64,000 nt of DNA from Bog-473 sp963743785 (lineage in GTDB: Bacteria > Actinomycetota > Acidimicrobiia > Acidimicrobiales > RAAP-2), in assembly GCA_963743785.1 (NCBI GenBank), contig CAVURD010000001.1, positions 124,001 to 188,000 on the forward strand. Reading direction: 5' to 3'. Below the pieces are notes generated by a model. The model saw only the letters and a program-made list of their open reading frames with translations. It did no database searches and was not told where the DNA came from. A program made the position numbers and the translations under genes. This document shows positions 62,504-64,000 of this stretch, piece after piece; the stretch's first letter is position 1; every line of letters starts with the position of its first letter.

Positions 62504-63742
62504 ATGACCGACACGATTGCCGAGAGAGCGGACGGGGCGGGTGACGTCGCCGTCCCCGCCGTCGACTACACCACCTTTGACGCCGACAACCACTATTACG
62601 AGGCGACCGACGCCTACACCCGCCACATCGACCCGGCCATGGCGAAGCGGGCGATGCAATGGGCCGAGGTCGACGGCCGGGTGCGGCTCCTGGTCGGAGG
62701 AAAGATCAACCGGTTCATCCCGAACCCGACCTTCGACCCGGTCGCGCACGCCGGCAGCCTCATCGAATACTTCCGGGGCCGGAACCCCGAGGCCCAGGAC
62801 ATGCGCTCCCTGTTCGGTGAGCTGGAGCCCATCCGTCCCGAATACCGCGACCGCGACGCCCGCCTGGCGGTCATGGACCGTCAGGGGCTCGACGGGTGCT
62901 TCCTCTTCCCCACCCTCGGCGTGGGCATGGAGGAAGCACTGGCCGCGGACCCGCCCGCTCTGGTCGCCGCCTTCACCGCCTTCAACCGCTGGCTGGAGGA
63001 CGACTGGGGCTACGCCTACCAGGACCGCATCTTCGCCGCGCCGATGATCACGCTCATTGACGTGGAGGCCGCGGTCGCCGAGCTCTCCCGCGTGCTCGAG
63101 GCCGACGCCCGCATCGTGTGCATCAAGGGTGGCCCGGCGCACTCGCCGATCGGCTTGATCTCCCCGGCCGACCACCGCTTCGACCCGTTCTGGGGGCTGG
63201 TCAACGAGTCCGGCGTGACCGTGGGCATCCACTCCGGTGACGCCGGCTACGGCCGCTACATCAACGACTGGGAGCCCTTCGGCGACTTCGAAGCGTTCCG
63301 CCACTCACCGTTGCGCTCGGTGATCAGCTCGGACCGTCCGCCCTTCGAGACCATGGCGGCCATGGTCTGCCAAGGCCTCTTCGACCGGTTTCCCAACGTG
63401 CGCGTGGCCACCATCGAGTCCGGGGCCGACTGGGTGGCCCCTCTCTTGAAGAAGCTTGGCAAGGTCCACGGCCAGATGCCCTCGGCCTTTCCGTCCGACC
63501 CGGTGGAGGCCTTCCGGGAGCACGTCTGGGTGGCGCCCTTCTACGAGGACAACCTGGCCGTCCTCAAGGACGTCCTGGGGGTGGAGCACCTGCTGTTCGG
63601 ATCCGACTGGCCCCACGCCGAGGGGCTCCCCGAGCCCAGGGACTTTGCGCTCGACCTGCGACGCCACCATTTCGGCGAGGACGAGATCCGCACCATCATG
63701 CGCCACAACGGTCGTGTGCTCACCCAGCGGCGGACGGCGTAG
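62504..63742 (+). CDS. Amidohydrolase-2 family protein
   Basis: A 412-aa enzyme with the start TTFDADNHYYEATDAYTRHI (metal-binding region), VMDRQGLDGCFLFPTLGVGM, GVTVGIHSGDAGYGRYINDW, VATIESGADWVAPLLKKLGK and LLFGSDWPHAEGLPEP (catalytic Asp). The metal residues seem complete, unlike the gene upstream. AAGGAG sits five bases before the ATG at 62504. Mycobacteria and related actinobacteria encode many such proteins in aromatic or sterol catabolism; substrate unknown. Confidence 0.87.
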   Translation: MTDTIAERADGAGDVAVPAVDYTTFDADNHYYEATDAYTRHIDPAMAKRAMQWAEVDGRVRLLVGGKINRFIPNPTFDPVAHAGSLIEYFRGRNPEAQDMRSLFGELEPIRPEYRDRDARLAVMDRQGLDGCFLFPTLGVGMEEALAADPPALVAAFTAFNRWLEDDWGYAYQDRIFAAPMITLIDVEAAVAELSRVLEADARIVCIKGGPAHSPIGLISPADHRFDPFWGLVNESGVTVGIHSGDAGYGRYINDWEPFGDFEAFRHSPLRSVISSDRPPFETMAAMVCQGLFDRFPNVRVATIESGADWVAPLLKKLGKVHGQMPSAFPSDPVEAFREHVWVAPFYEDNLAVLKDVLGVEHLLFGSDWPHAEGLPEPRDFALDLRRHHFGEDEIRTIMRHNGRVLTQRRTA

Positions 63743-63817
63743 AGCGGGTCGCGGGCCGTCGGCTCGCCGGCTGAGCCCGGGGCAGCCCGGCGTCCAGGGG
63801 CCTCCCGGGCGGTCGTA

Positions 63818-64000
63818 GATCCGGAATGTCTTTCGCCGTTCGCGAGCAAGAAACCGAGATGAAACACAACGGTGCCACGGTGTGGGCATGCGTGATCGGC
63901 TCACTGGTTGCCGAGGGGCATCGTGTTGCCCGGCGTGGGCCGTTCGCGCCCGGACGCGCTGAACTCATGTTGGCCACCCTGCGTATCTGGCTGCCCGATG
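63818..64000 (+). CDS. Possible 5' end of a gene running off the window
   Basis: From the ATG near 63826 a frame stays open to the end of the window (SFAVREQETEMKHNGATVWA, then CVIGSLVAEGHRVARRGPFA). I recognise no family and there is no clear ribosome-binding site. It may be chance. The 75 bp before it, after the amidohydrolase stop, hold only GC-rich sequence. Confidence 0.2.

Overview
The window is a high-GC bacterial chromosome segment. Its gene order, frequent GTG starts and vocabulary point to an actinobacterium: spc-alpha ribosomal operon through rpoA, a GuaB3-type IMP dehydrogenase paralogue, a PcrA with C-terminal tail, CIRCE-groES, and amidohydrolase-rich catabolism. Acidimicrobiia or a related deep-branching class is my best guess. 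That assignment is inference from gene content; no rRNA gene is present to test it. Eight apparent frameshifts, all explained by one extra base, suggest a long-read or lightly polished assembly.

Positions 1-13 kb hold the translation block: rpmC-rpsQ-rplN-rplX-rplE-rpsN-rpsH-rplF-rplR-rpsE-rpmD-rplO-secY-adk-map, then infA-rpmJ-rpsM-rpsK-rpsD-rpoA-rplQ-truA, then rplM-rpsI with its own promoter and structured leader. Most junctions are ATGA, GTGA or TGATG overlaps. From 13 to 22 kb come envelope precursor and housekeeping genes: glmM, glmS, acpS, nnr, alr, a family 4 uracil-DNA glycosylase, and the tRNA t6A genes tsaE-tsaB followed by rimI.

From 21.8 to 29.7 kb lies an accessory block where tsaD would normally follow rimI. 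It holds two secreted proteins with SipW/TasA-like signal peptides (one with Ig-like repeats), a roughly 400-nt structured leader, an aldo/keto reductase, and a tight minus-strand operon encoding an SDR, a GH13 glucosidase and a GT1-type glycosyltransferase. Core genes resume with CIRCE-groES-groEL, a CoA-pyrophosphatase-like Nudix protein, an FAH/hydratase-family gene, guaB3, guaA and pcrA. A stand-alone B12-binding protein and sucC-sucD follow. A secreted GH5 lipoprotein precedes purN-purH-folD-cupin-metF (purine and one-carbon metabolism). Next come a small gene plus nucleotidyltransferase pair, icd and mdh.

The right third (51-64 kb) is accessory. It has the ATP-grasp / alpha-E / transglutaminase triad (the ATP-grasp ending in ten glutamines), an acyl-CoA ligase and an FtsX-type permease. 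It ends with a catabolic cluster of one DapA-like protein lacking the Schiff-base lysine and three amidohydrolase-2 proteins around a divergent promoter with an AT-rich palindrome.

Many first genes of transcription units carry a TANNNT box 6-9 nt upstream of the start codon and no Shine-Dalgarno sequence, suggesting widespread leaderless transcription.
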